Under the pieces are notes generated by a model. It saw only the letters and a program-made list of their open reading frames with translations. It was not told the origin of the DNA and ran no database searches. This document shows, one piece after another, positions 25,963-34,294 of a DNA stretch of 42,330 nucleotides (its first letter is position 1; each line of letters begins with the position of its first letter). The stretch lies in assembly GCA_026392015.1 (NCBI GenBank), contig JAPLCW010000130.1, positions 1 to 42,330 of the forward strand. Reading direction: 5' to 3'. A program made the translations under genes and the position numbers. Origin of the DNA: Candidatus Auribacterota bacterium. Lineage in GTDB: Bacteria; Auribacterota; Tritonobacteria; UBA1439.

Positions 25963-28158
25963 ATGAAGAAAGACACCGCCGCCACAAGGGATTCGGTTAT
26001 CGCGTTCCTCTCGTCGCCGGACTACAGGCCGATGAGACGCACTGAACTCTACCATGAGTTTCATCTCAGGGGAGACCGATCGCGCGAACTCCGGCGTCTC
26101 CTCCAGGATATGGAGCGGAGCGGAGAAGTCATCCGGGTCAAGGGGAGCCGCTACGCGCTCCCGCAGAAGGTCGATCTCATCACCGGCGCGCTCGAGGTGC
26201 ACCAGAGGGGGTTCGGCTTCGTCACGCCGGCAAAGGGCGGGGACGACATCTATATCCACAGCGAGAATATGTCGCATGCGATGCACGGTGACACGGTGTC
26301 CGTCAGGATCATCAGTGAACATTGTCGCAGGGGACGCCAGTCCCGCCGCGAGGGACAGATCGTAAAGATCATCGAGAGGGCGAACGAGGAGATTGTCGGG
26401 ACCCTGGAGAGGAGCGGGAAGTTCCTGTGCGTTGTGCCCGACAACCCGCGCATTCAGCACAATGTGTATGTCGCTCCCTCGGATATAAAGGGCGCGCGCG
26501 TGGGCCAGAAGGTGGTGGTGAAAATCACCGATTGGGAAAGCAGGCACGTGAGTCCTCAGGGGGTCATCATCGAAGTTCTCGGCGACGCGGGCAAGCCGGA
26601 GACGGATCTCCTCTCGATCATCCGTGAGCACAAGCTTCGGATGGAGTTTTCTTCCGCCCTTCAGAAAGAGGCGGAGAGCGTTTCCCATGAGGCGTCCGCG
26701 CAGGCGCTTCGCGGCAGAGAAGATCTGAGGGGGACTGTCACCTTCACCATCGATCCCGTCGATGCAAGGGATTTCGATGACGCTGTATCGCTCACGCGGC
26801 GGGGACGGGACTTCGTGCTCGGGGTCCACATCGCGGATGTTTCGCACTATGTGACGCCGGGGAGCCTGCTCGACGAGGAGGCGCGCCTGCGCTCGACGAG
26901 CGTCTACTTCCCTTCACGCGTCCTGCCGATGCTTCCGGAATCGCTCTCCAACGGGGTGTGCAGCCTGAGGGAGAACGAGGACCGCCTGACGCAGAGCGTC
27001 TTCATCACCCTCTCGCCGGAAGGCCGAGCCATCGACTGCCGTTTCGCGGACACGGTGATCCGTTCCCGGAAGCGCTTCACCTACCATCGGGTAGGCGCTC
27101 TCCTCCGCGGCGAGGCCGCTCCGGAGGGTGAGGCGGAGCGCGAAATCCTCCCTCTCCTCAAGGAGATGGAGCGGCTCGCGCTCGCCATTCGCGCACAGCG
27201 TTTCAATCGCGGCGCGCTGGACCTCGACATGCCCGAAGCGGTGATCCAGTTTGATGATCAGGGGCGCGTCACGGGCGTGCATCGCGAGGAGTTTGACAAC
27301 TCGCACATCATCATCGAGGAGTTTATGATCGCCGCCAATGAGGCGGTCGGCACATTCGTCGAATCCCGCCGCGCTCCGGGCCTTTGGCGGGTGCACGAGG
27401 ATCCCGACGACGAGAAACTGTATGAGTACCTCGAGCTCATCAAGCCGTTCGGCTACGCTATCCGCGACATCCACGATAAGCGCGCCCTTCAAAAATTTCT
27501 GGATCAGGTAAAGGGGAAGCCGGAGTCGTATGCGCTCCAGCTCGCTTTCCTGCGCTCGCTCAAGCTTGCGGTCTACTCCACGCGCAACACCGGACATTAC
27601 GGTCTCGGCTCAAAGAACTATCTCTACTTTACATCCCCCATCCGCAGATACCCCGATGTCATCACGCACCGCGTGCTCCGGGTGCTCCGCGCGGGCCGTC
27701 CGGTCGCCGGCCTCCCCGACCTCGAAAAGCTCGCGGCGCACTGCTCGGAAGCCGAGGAGGAGGCCGAGGATGCCGAGCGCCAATGCGTGAAACTCCGCAA
27801 ACTTCAGTACCTGAAGAGTCACCTCGATGCAGGGAAGATAGATCTTCTTCAAGGCGTCGTCACCGGGATCAGGGAGTTCGGCATCTCGGTGTACCTCAAC
27901 GACTATCTCCTCGATGGGCTGGTGCATGTTTCGAGCCTCACCGATGACTTCTACCGCATGTCAAAGAATAAGACGCAAATGGTCGGCGAGCGCACGAAGC
28001 GCAGGTTCCGCGTGGGCGATATTCTCACGGTCCAGGTAGAGCGCGTGGATCTTGTAAAGCGCGAGGTGGACTTCACTGTCGTGGATAAATCGCGAAGCGC
28101 TCCGAAAGCCCCACATCGCCCGAGAGGCACATCGCAGAGGAGAACAAACCGCCGCTAG
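25963..28158 (+). CDS. rnr: Ribonuclease R (3'-5' exoribonuclease, RNB family)
   Basis: A 731-aa cytoplasmic exoribonuclease that degrades structured RNA processively from the 3' end. In order: an N-terminal winged-helix domain (about 8-66), cold-shock-type OB domains (about 75-115 with GFGFVTP and DDIYIHSENM, and about 140-205), the RNB catalytic domain (about 255-580) and an S1 domain (about 625-710). The metal-binding cluster IDPVDARDFDDA is complete, with Asp264, Asp270, Asp272 and Asp273. The C-terminus ends in a short basic tail rich in Arg, as in RNase R rather than RNase II. Length is within the family's range. No ribosome-binding site precedes the ATG, and the transcript may be leaderless. 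It stands alone between a terminator and a repeat-rich gap before the ATPase operon. Confidence 0.96.
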   Translation: MKKDTAATRDSVIAFLSSPDYRPMRRTELYHEFHLRGDRSRELRRLLQDMERSGEVIRVKGSRYALPQKVDLITGALEVHQRGFGFVTPAKGGDDIYIHSENMSHAMHGDTVSVRIISEHCRRGRQSRREGQIVKIIERANEEIVGTLERSGKFLCVVPDNPRIQHNVYVAPSDIKGARVGQKVVVKITDWESRHVSPQGVIIEVLGDAGKPETDLLSIIREHKLRMEFSSALQKEAESVSHEASAQALRGREDLRGTVTFTIDPVDARDFDDAVSLTRRGRDFVLGVHIADVSHYVTPGSLLDEEARLRSTSVYFPSRVLPMLPESLSNGVCSLRENEDRLTQSVFITLSPEGRAIDCRFADTVIRSRKRFTYHRVGALLRGEAAPEGEAEREILPLLKEMERLALAIRAQRFNRGALDLDMPEAVIQFDDQGRVTGVHREEFDNSHIIIEEFMIAANEAVGTFVESRRAPGLWRVHEDPDDEKLYEYLELIKPFGYAIRDIHDKRALQKFLDQVKGKPESYALQLAFLRSLKLAVYSTRNTGHYGLGSKNYLYFTSPIRRYPDVITHRVLRVLRAGRPVAGLPDLEKLAAHCSEAEEEAEDAERQCVKLRKLQYLKSHLDAGKIDLLQGVVTGIREFGISVYLNDYLLDGLVHVSSLTDDFYRMSKNKTQMVGERTKRRFRVGDILTVQVERVDLVKREVDFTVVDKSRSAPKAPHRPRGTSQRRTNRR

Positions 28159-28431
28159 CCTGATCTATTCACCAACTAAAAACTGACATACCTGCCCAAT
28201 AGCACAACAGACTACACTCTTTTAACCACTGAAGACGCTGAGGACACTGAACGGTTCAAAAAACTATCCCATTGATATCCTAATCGCTATTCAGGCGATC
28301 CCTCGGCAAGCTCAGGACAAGTTTTATCGCGCCCGGGTTCGATCCTTCGGCTTCGATCAGGATAAGTTCATCGAACCCCTGCAATTGTAGTCCCCCAAGA
28401 TTGACCCCTTACCATTTTCGTTATTTTTGCG
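28159..28431. other. Repeat-rich gap between rnr and the ATPase operon
   Basis: No gene seen. It holds CTGATCTATTCACCAAC (28159-28175), also found at 22188 and in the tails of the CCGCGGATT elements. It also has an ACCACTGAAGACGCTGAGGA stretch (28225-28244) and a degenerate AGGACAAGTT / CTTCGGCTTCGAT segment (28310-28412) ending TTGACCCCTTAC, similar to 7190-7285. These look like decayed dispersed repeats. Confidence 0.4.
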
Positions 28432-28460
28432 TTAACTTTGCCCGAATCCTTCGCTATAAT
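28432..28460 (+). promoter_or_regulatory. Sigma70-type promoter of the V/A-ATPase operon
   Basis: TTAACT (28432-28437), an exact 17-base spacer and a perfect TATAAT (28455-28460) lie about 70 bases upstream of the first ATPase gene. Confidence 0.7.
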
Positions 28461-28529
28461 GTGCATCGCAGCTACTGAATAACGAGTAAAGACCGAGTTT
28501 TCACATCATTCGGGAGGAGAAGCTCCCCT

Positions 28530-28844
28530 ATGGCGCTCAAAGAGGCGATCGATAAGGTGCTCCGCTCCGAGACCGAGGCAAAGAACCTGCTCGCAGGGGC
28601 GCGATCGAAGGAAGAAGAGATACTCGCTGACGCCGAGAGGCGCGCGAAGGAGATTGTCGAGAAAGCGGTCCGGGATGGAACCGAGCAGGCGCACGTCATC
28701 ATCGTGAGTGCGCGACAGGAAGGCGAAGAGACGCGCGAACGAACCCTTGCGGAGGCAGCAGAGCGCATTCAGGCAGAGGCGCGTGAGGGGGGCGCGAGGC
28801 TCGCCGAGGCGGTCCGGAAGGTAATGGAGCTTCTCCTGAAATGA
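28530..28844 (+). CDS. atpH: V/A-type ATPase peripheral-stalk subunit H (G/H-like)
   Basis: A 104-aa, almost wholly alpha-helical, charged protein with long Ala/Glu/Arg heptads (SETEAKNLLAGARSKEEEIL, ERRAKEIVEKAV). This is as expected for the G/H subunit that pairs with subunit E to form the peripheral stalk holding the catalytic head. Assignment relies on size, coiled coil and first position in the operon, the place of ahaH/ntpF in other V/A operons. GGGAGGAG lies about 11 bases before the ATG. Its stop overlaps the next start as ATGA, so translation of the two is probably coupled. Confidence 0.85.
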   Translation: MALKEAIDKVLRSETEAKNLLAGARSKEEEILADAERRAKEIVEKAVRDGTEQAHVIIVSARQEGEETRERTLAEAAERIQAEAREGGARLAEAVRKVMELLLK

Positions 28845-29902
28845 AATCCCTCGCCACGTATGCCTATCTCAATGTGCTTCTCCGCGCGAGGCTGAGCAAG
28901 CGGCTAAGCGAAAGGCAGATGGGAGCGATTGCCGGGGCCGCCGATCTCTCCCGGGTTGCGTTGCTCCTCAAGGAGACCGACTATGCGTCGATCTCCACTC
29001 TCCTCGAATCAGAAGCCCCTCCGAAGGTTGTCGAGAAGGCGATCATGATGATAGAGATCGCCCGCTACCGCGACCTCCTCAAATACGTCAAGGACCCAGT
29101 CCGGGCGTTCGTCTTTATACTTATGGAGATGTACGATATTGAAAAGGTCGAGGGGACGCTGCGCCTGTGGAGGGAAAAGGCATGGGAGGAACGCGATACC
29201 CTCATCGAGCAGACGATCTGCTTTGATATTCCGGTGGGGGATCTCCTGAAGGCTTCGACTATCGAGGAGTTTATTTTGCTCCTCGATGAAACGCCGTACG
29301 GGAGAGCGCTCTTCTCCGCCTACAAGCGGTACCGCCGGTCGGGCTTTCTCTTCACTCTCGAAACGGCGATCGAGACAGATTACTATCGCCGATTGTGGGA
29401 CAGGGTTAAGGAACTGAGCCGCCTCGACCGCTCCGCAGCCACAAGGCTTCTCGGGCTGGAGATAGATATCCGCAATATCGAGATCCTCACGAGGCTCATC
29501 CACTACAGCGATCTCCCCGCCGGTGAACTTGCCGGGATCCTTCTCCCGGGCGGGTCCCGTCTTAATGAGAAGCTCCTTGTGAACGCGTACTCATCGAAAG
29601 ATACGGGCATCCTTATGGACTCGCTCAGGACAACCCCGCATATTCTCCCCGCGCCCCTGCATGCGGAGAGGGGGACGATCGACCAACTCCGCCTACTCCA
29701 GGCGTTTTTGGGGGAGATGTTGCGGGCGGCCGCCCGCCATGCGCTCTCCGGATTCCCATTTACCATCGGGACGGTCCTCGCGTATTTTGCCCTGGGGAGA
29801 TCGGAGGCGAGATCGCTGCGGCGGATCATTGTGGGGAAATATCTGGGACTCCCCGCGGAACGCATTACCCGGGCCACGGGGATTGGAAATGGCAGATCGT
29901 AA
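28841..29902 (+). CDS. atpC: V/A-type ATPase subunit C
   Basis: A 353-aa protein of the AtpC/vacuolar d-subunit family. It forms the socket between the central stalk and the membrane rotor ring. The N-terminus SLATYAYLNVLLRARLSKRL and the all-helical pattern of three internal repeats, with 'EIDIRNIEIL.RLIHYSDLP' near residue 205-225, are typical. It overlaps atpH by 4 bases. In most bacterial V/A operons this gene lies after I-K-E, whereas here it is second, ahead of I. A 290-base gap carrying a nested palindrome follows. Confidence 0.93.
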   Translation: MKSLATYAYLNVLLRARLSKRLSERQMGAIAGAADLSRVALLLKETDYASISTLLESEAPPKVVEKAIMMIEIARYRDLLKYVKDPVRAFVFILMEMYDIEKVEGTLRLWREKAWEERDTLIEQTICFDIPVGDLLKASTIEEFILLLDETPYGRALFSAYKRYRRSGFLFTLETAIETDYYRRLWDRVKELSRLDRSAATRLLGLEIDIRNIEILTRLIHYSDLPAGELAGILLPGGSRLNEKLLVNAYSSKDTGILMDSLRTTPHILPAPLHAERGTIDQLRLLQAFLGEMLRAAARHALSGFPFTIGTVLAYFALGRSEARSLRRIIVGKYLGLPAERITRATGIGNGRS

Positions 29903-29912
29903 AGGGGGAGTG

Positions 29913-30072
29913 TTTTAACCGCGGATTATGCGGATTTGGCGGATTAAAAGAGAGAAAGCGATGTTAAAACCACGGATGAACACGGTGAAGAAGTTTCAAC
30001 AGTGTTAATCCGTGTCCATCCGTGGTTATACAAGTTTTTTAATCCGCATAATCCGCGCAATCCGCGGTTTAA
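29913..30072. repeat. CCGCGGATT palindrome with nested CCACGGATG palindrome (atpC-atpI gap)
   Basis: The outer arms are AACCGCGGATTATGCGGATT (29917 on) and the complementary units up to CCGCGGTTT (30041-30070). Between them sits a second inverted pair, AACCACGGATGAACACGG (from 29968) and CCGTGTCCATCCGTGGTT (30010-30027). Together they fill most of the atpC-atpI gap. AT-rich sequence with two copies of ATTTACAATTT follows before the atpI ribosome site. Confidence 0.85.
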
Positions 30073-30193
30073 GAGCTTTACCCGTTGGTGGAGGGACCGA
30101 GCTAGGGAATATCGTGGCGTAATCTGTTATTGCGGTAAAGGAAATATATAGATTTACAATTTGATATTTACAATTTCCAATCCCGGAGGAATT

Positions 30194-32164
30194 GTGCTAA
30201 AGCCGACGGAGATGCAGCAGATGAACATCCTCGTGTTCAGGGAGGATGTGGACGCGATTATCGAGAGGATCGCCGAAATCGGGGTCGTCCACCTCACCGA
30301 CTCAAGCGAGCTGAAGGAGTGGGGAGGAGATCTCAGCGCGGTACCGACTGCGGAGATCATCGATCGACTTGAAAAATGCGAGAAGAAGATCCGGGATCTC
30401 GCGCAGTGGCTCGGCATCGGGGCGCTCCCCCGCACAATATCCTCGGCACGGCAATACATGAACGCCGGCCAACTCGAACAGGAGGAGAAGAGAATTGCGG
30501 AGATAGAGACCGAGTTGAGGGCGCTCCTGCACAATCGCGATTCCACGAACGAGGAGATCGAGAAGCTCCTTAAGATCTCAGGGGATCTGAAACTGCTCGC
30601 GCCACTTGGTCCCATAGGCCTCGGTGCGCGCACCTCCTTCCTTCAGGTGGAAACAGGCAGGATCAGGCGCAAGAACCTTCCCCTCATCGAACGCGCCCTG
30701 GCGGGAATCCCGCACGCCATCATGTCCCTCGGCACGGAAAAAGATGTGCTCGCGCTCGCGGTGATCTCCCTTAAGAAAGACGCAGCGGTGCTCTCCGGCG
30801 CTCTCCGCGATGCCTCATGTGAACGGATCACGCTCCCTGCGGAGACATCGGAAATCTCCGAAGGCGTGGAGGGGGAGACGGCGGATAAGGTGGCGGCGTT
30901 CCGCCGCACGCTCGCCGCGCAGCAGGGAGAGATCGCGGCATTCAGGCGCCGCCACGAGCGCGCGCTCAAGGAACTGGCCGAGAGGATCAACTGCACAAAA
31001 CTCCTTTCGCACGCACGGACGCACTTCCGGAAAACCGCGAGCACATGGCTCATCACCGGTTGGATTCCGGCCGCGCATGCGTTCCGCGTCTCCGCAGAGA
31101 TCGAGCGCATGGCAAAAGGCCGGTGCTACATCGAGGTCCGCAGCCCCATCGCGGTGCCCGGCGTGCGCGAGGGAAGGGTGAAGGTTCCTGTGCTTTTAAG
31201 AAACCCGATTTTCGTTCGTCCGTTCGAGCTCCTCACCTCCACCTATGGCATTCCCGCGTACAATACCATTGATCCCACACTGTTCGTGGCGATCACCTTC
31301 CTGATAATGTTCGGCGTCATGTTCGGAGATATCGGTGACGGCCTTGTCCTGGCGCTTCTCGGAGGCTTTCTGGCCTTCCGCGGCCATCCAGTGGAACTCC
31401 GCCGGATCGGAACGCTCATCCTCTACGGAGGGATATCCTCGCTCATCTTCGGCTTTCTCTACGGGAGCTTTTTCGGCGTCGAGGACTGGTTCGCCCCGCT
31501 CTGGATCAGCCCGATGCACAATGTGCTCTATTTCATCACCACGGCGCTCTACTTCGGCATCGCCATGGTGAGCCTCGGCATCCTTATCAATATTATTAAT
31601 GCCCTGATGACGCGCGATTGGATCAGGGGGATCTTCGACAAGGCGGGGCTGCTCGCCGGTGTAGTATACTGGGGATGCATCGGACTGGTCATACGCTTCC
31701 TCGTGGACAAAGAGGGGGTCGGGATCAATCGGTCGCTGGTTATTGCGATTGTGGGAGTTCCCATCCTCCTCCTCTTCATGAAGGCGCCGGGCGCGTGGCT
31801 GATGGGAAAGAGCGCAAAGCTTTTCCCCGAGGGGGTGCTGACGTATTTCATGGAGATGCTCATTGAGGTGGTGGAGATATTCCTCGGATTCCTTGCGAAC
31901 ACGCTCTCGTTCATAAGGGTGGCCGCGTTTGGCCTGGCGCACGCCATGCTCTTCATCGCGGTGTTCGCCCTGGTAGACGCCGTCCGCGCCGGAACGTTCG
32001 GGACGGTTATTTCTATTCTGTTGATTCTCCTGGGCAATATCGTGATAATTGTGCTCGAGGGATTGATCGTCACCATCCAGGCGATGCGGCTTGAGTATTA
32101 TGAGTTCTTCGGCAAATTTTTCACCGCGGAGGGGGAGCGATACGCGCCGATAAAAATCGGTTGA
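30194..32164 (+). CDS. atpI: V/A-type ATPase subunit I (a-subunit)
   Basis: A 656-aa membrane stator subunit that forms the ion half-channels against the K ring and anchors the peripheral stalks. The first ~310 residues are soluble and partly coiled coil (REDVDAIIERIAEIGVVHL at the start, as in the family). The remainder holds about eight hydrophobic segments, with the conserved ETL-like loop region replaced by FLGFLANTLSFIRVAAFGLA, which contains the expected functional Arg in SFIR. I start at the GTG at 30194 because CGGAGGA lies 4-5 bases upstream; an in-frame TTG at 30161 has no ribosome site. It is flanked on both sides by nested palindromes. Confidence 0.95.
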   Translation: MLKPTEMQQMNILVFREDVDAIIERIAEIGVVHLTDSSELKEWGGDLSAVPTAEIIDRLEKCEKKIRDLAQWLGIGALPRTISSARQYMNAGQLEQEEKRIAEIETELRALLHNRDSTNEEIEKLLKISGDLKLLAPLGPIGLGARTSFLQVETGRIRRKNLPLIERALAGIPHAIMSLGTEKDVLALAVISLKKDAAVLSGALRDASCERITLPAETSEISEGVEGETADKVAAFRRTLAAQQGEIAAFRRRHERALKELAERINCTKLLSHARTHFRKTASTWLITGWIPAAHAFRVSAEIERMAKGRCYIEVRSPIAVPGVREGRVKVPVLLRNPIFVRPFELLTSTYGIPAYNTIDPTLFVAITFLIMFGVMFGDIGDGLVLALLGGFLAFRGHPVELRRIGTLILYGGISSLIFGFLYGSFFGVEDWFAPLWISPMHNVLYFITTALYFGIAMVSLGILINIINALMTRDWIRGIFDKAGLLAGVVYWGCIGLVIRFLVDKEGVGINRSLVIAIVGVPILLLFMKAPGAWLMGKSAKLFPEGVLTYFMEMLIEVVEIFLGFLANTLSFIRVAAFGLAHAMLFIAVFALVDAVRAGTFGTVISILLILLGNIVIIVLEGLIVTIQAMRLEYYEFFGKFFTAEGERYAPIKIG

Positions 32165-32216
32165 GCGGCGCAGAGGAAGAGAATCGCTGAGCGGGATTGA
32201 TCGCGAAAGAAAATGC

Positions 32217-32410
32217 TTAAACCGCGGATTGCGCGGATTTGGCGGATTAGAAGAGAGAATGCGGTGTTAGAATCACGGATGAACACGGATGAACACAGAT
32301 TAGCACTGTTGAAATTTCTTTACCGTGTCCATCCGTGGTTATAGTAGTTTTTAAATCCGCGTAATCCGCACAATCCGCGGTTTAAAGACGTTATCTGTTG
32401 ATGAATAGTT
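32217..32410. repeat. CCGCGGATT palindrome with nested CACGGATG palindrome (atpI-atpK gap)
   Basis: Outer arms ACCGCGGATTGCGCGGATT (32221 on) and complementary units ending CCGCGGTTT (32354-32383) enclose an inner pair, TCACGGATGAACACGGATGA (from 32273) and CCGTGTCCATCCGTGGTT (32323-32340). On the right, the minus strand continues with AACTATTCATCAACAG, matching the tail of the other copies. Confidence 0.85.
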
Positions 32411-32451
32411 CATTTGGGGATGCAGTCAAATAGACAGAAAGGAGGAACGGG

Positions 32452-32817
32452 ATGGGAAACATCTCTCAGCGAAGATTACGTAAATTTATCAAGACTTCCC
32501 TTTTCATTATTGGGACGGTCATGACGGCGTTTGTCGTCACGGGGGGTATGTACGCCGTTTATGGCCAGGGAGCGGAAGGAGCTGCTAAGAACGTCGATCC
32601 CTCGGTCATGTGCTGGGGATTTATCGCGGCCGCCATCTCTGTCAGCGTGGGCTCCATCGCGGGGGGCTTCGCGGTTGCCTATGTGGGATCCGCGGCGCTT
32701 GGAGGTCTCGCGGAGAAACCGGAGCTTTTCGGCCGGGCTATCGTCTTCGTGGGGTTGGCGGAGGGGATCGCGATCTACGGCTTGTTAATCGCTATTCTTA
32801 TACTGTTCCGTCTGTAA
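32452..32817 (+). CDS. atpK: V/A-type ATPase proteolipid subunit K (c-ring)
   Basis: A 121-aa protein forming the rotor ring. An N-terminal hydrophobic segment (about 13-37, following RRLRKFIK) precedes the two-helix hairpin (52-82 and 94-120). The first hairpin helix has the small-residue packing pattern SVGSIAGGFA. The second carries the ion-binding glutamate Glu104 in GLAEGIAIYG. The Gln and the Ser/Thr that coordinate Na+ in sodium-type rings are not seen, so protons are the more likely coupling ion. The extra N-terminal segment may be a cleaved signal peptide or a third helix. AGGAGG lies 6 bases before the ATG. Confidence 0.93.
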   Translation: MGNISQRRLRKFIKTSLFIIGTVMTAFVVTGGMYAVYGQGAEGAAKNVDPSVMCWGFIAAAISVSVGSIAGGFAVAYVGSAALGGLAEKPELFGRAIVFVGLAEGIAIYGLLIAILILFRL

Positions 32818-32887
32818 TTGAAATCGTAAACCAATCTCTCTGATTCATACTATTGTTTTAGACAGTAGTTATCCGTGTGTAAGTGTA

Positions 32888-33067
32888 GCCACAGAGGACA
32901 CAGAGGTGAAAGTTTGGTGTGTGTCTTCCACTTAACTTTTTGGGAATTTGGATGAATGTGGGAGCGGCTTCCCGCCGCGATGATCGGGGCAAGATGCCCC
33001 TCCCACAATTGCGAAGTCTGATTAGAATTAAAAAGGTTACATCACAATTCTCTGTGTGCTCTGTGGC
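32888..33067. repeat. CCACAGAGG palindrome with nested GGGAGCGGC hairpin (atpK-atpF gap)
   Basis: The outer arms are GCCACAGAGGACACAGAGG (32888-32906) and CTCTGTGTGCTCTGTGGC (33050-33067). Inside is a compact element GTGGGAG ... CTCCCAC (32959-33006), whose arms hold two small hairpins, GCGGCTTCCCGCCGC and GGGGCAAGATGCCCC. It repeats the 'palindrome within palindrome' layout of the other ATPase gaps with unrelated sequence. No gene is seen in this 350-base gap. Confidence 0.8.
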
Positions 33068-33170
33068 GTAACAATGATTTAGTTGCGCCTATGGCCGCGC
33101 TGTGCGCTCCATGCCGTGCATTTATTGAATTTCTGGGGCGGCATGTGAGTGAGGTGGTGAAAGACATCCT

Positions 33171-33473
33171 ATGAGCTATTTCGCAATCGGAGATGAGGAA
33201 ACCGTGACCGGCTTTCGCCTTGTCGGCGTTGAGGGGCGCGTTGCCCGCACGCCGGCCGATACTCGGGAGGCGCTCACGGTAGCCCTGGGCACGGAAGGGG
33301 TTAACATCATCGTCATCACGGAACGCCTCGCAGCCGAGGTGCAGGCGGAGCTCAGCCGCTACTACTCGCTAAACTTCCCGCTCATCATTCAGATCCCCGA
33401 CCGCGCGGGGCCATCGGGGAAGCAGAGGTCGATCCACGATATAATCAAGGCGGCTGTGGGCGTAACGATATAG
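33171..33473 (+). CDS. atpF: V/A-type ATPase subunit F
   Basis: A 100-aa central-stalk subunit with the family's Rossmann-like pattern: YFAIGDEETVTGFRLVGVEG at the N-terminus, GVNIIVITERLA in the middle, and PLIIQIPD near residue 76. It binds subunit D and modulates ATP hydrolysis. Its stop is 28 bases before atpE. In the common order F follows C; here it precedes E. Confidence 0.93.
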   Translation: MSYFAIGDEETVTGFRLVGVEGRVARTPADTREALTVALGTEGVNIIVITERLAAEVQAELSRYYSLNFPLIIQIPDRAGPSGKQRSIHDIIKAAVGVTI

Positions 33474-33501
33474 CGGAACAGCCCCGGGGTGCGGAGTACA
33501 C

Positions 33502-34131
33502 ATGGAAGAGAAGGGCATCGGCGAACTCTGCGGCAGGATCGCGGAGGATTCCTCGAGAGAGGCAGCGGAAATCATCCGAATGGCGGAGGAGAAGGCTGCC
33601 TCCCGCCTCGCCCAGGCGAAGATTGATGCCGACAGGGCTGCAGATGATATCCTCCAGCGGGCGGGGAGAGACTCCGCGGTTGAGTCGAGGAGGACCAGCT
33701 CACGGCTGCATCTCGAACTGAGGAAGATGGAGCTTCAAGGGCGGGAGGCGCGCATCGAAAGTGTGATGCAACGCGTCCGGGAGGAGATCAATTCCCTGCG
33801 CGGCACGCAGGAGTATCCGGAGCTTCTCATCCGGCTGATCGTGGACGGGGCCCTGAAGCTGGGGGAGAGAGAGATGGAGATCGCGGTCGCGGCGCCGGAC
33901 AGAAAAATTTTTGCCGATGCCTTCATGCAGCGCATCTCCGAAGAGTTGAGCCGGGCGGGAATCTCAGGTCCGGCAGTCACCCTCTCCCCGCAGCCGATCG
34001 CCGGTACCGGGGTGATTGTGCGGGGAAGGTCGGGGAAGGTCGAGGTGAACAACACCCTGGAGGGAAGAATCAGCCACATGGGCAGGGAGCTGAGAATGGC
34101 TATTGCGAAGATTCTTTTCGGGGAGAAATGA
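33502..34131 (+). CDS. atpE: V/A-type ATPase subunit E
   Basis: A 209-aa peripheral-stalk subunit. The N-terminal ~105 residues form a charged coiled coil (SSREAAEIIRMAEEKAASRL) that pairs with subunit H. The C-terminal domain carries the typical GTGVIVRGRSGKVEVNNTLE segment that contacts the catalytic head. GCGGAG lies upstream of the ATG. It is followed by a gap with repeat elements before atpA. Confidence 0.93.
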   Translation: MEEKGIGELCGRIAEDSSREAAEIIRMAEEKAASRLAQAKIDADRAADDILQRAGRDSAVESRRTSSRLHLELRKMELQGREARIESVMQRVREEINSLRGTQEYPELLIRLIVDGALKLGEREMEIAVAAPDRKIFADAFMQRISEELSRAGISGPAVTLSPQPIAGTGVIVRGRSGKVEVNNTLEGRISHMGRELRMAIAKILFGEK

Positions 34132-34149
34132 GAATTAGGAATGTGGCGG

Positions 34150-34287
34150 CAAGAATACAGAAAACAGAAGACAGAATGGAAAAGCAAGAATACAGAATCC
34201 AGAATACAGAATTAAGAATAACGGCATTTCAAGGAAACGTTTATCTCCTGTCTCCTGAATTCTGAATTTTGCCTTCCGTATTCTCGA
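34150..34287. repeat. CAGAATACAGAATT palindromic element (atpE-atpA gap)
   Basis: The left half is a run of 7-base CAGAATA-like units (GAATACAGAATCCAGAATAC and similar). The right half is the complementary CTCCTGAATTCTGAATTTTG. Bases 34209-34264 are identical over all 56 positions to 37503-37558 in the atpB-atpD gap. The element ends about 8 bases before the atpA ATG, which has no recognisable Shine-Dalgarno site. Confidence 0.9.
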
Positions 34288-34294
34288 TATAATT

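Noticed and set aside
28333-28345. T-loop-like GGGTTCGATCC suggesting a tRNA
   Set aside because: No acceptor, D or anticodon arms can be folded around it, and the surrounding bases belong to a dispersed TTCGAC-type repeat.
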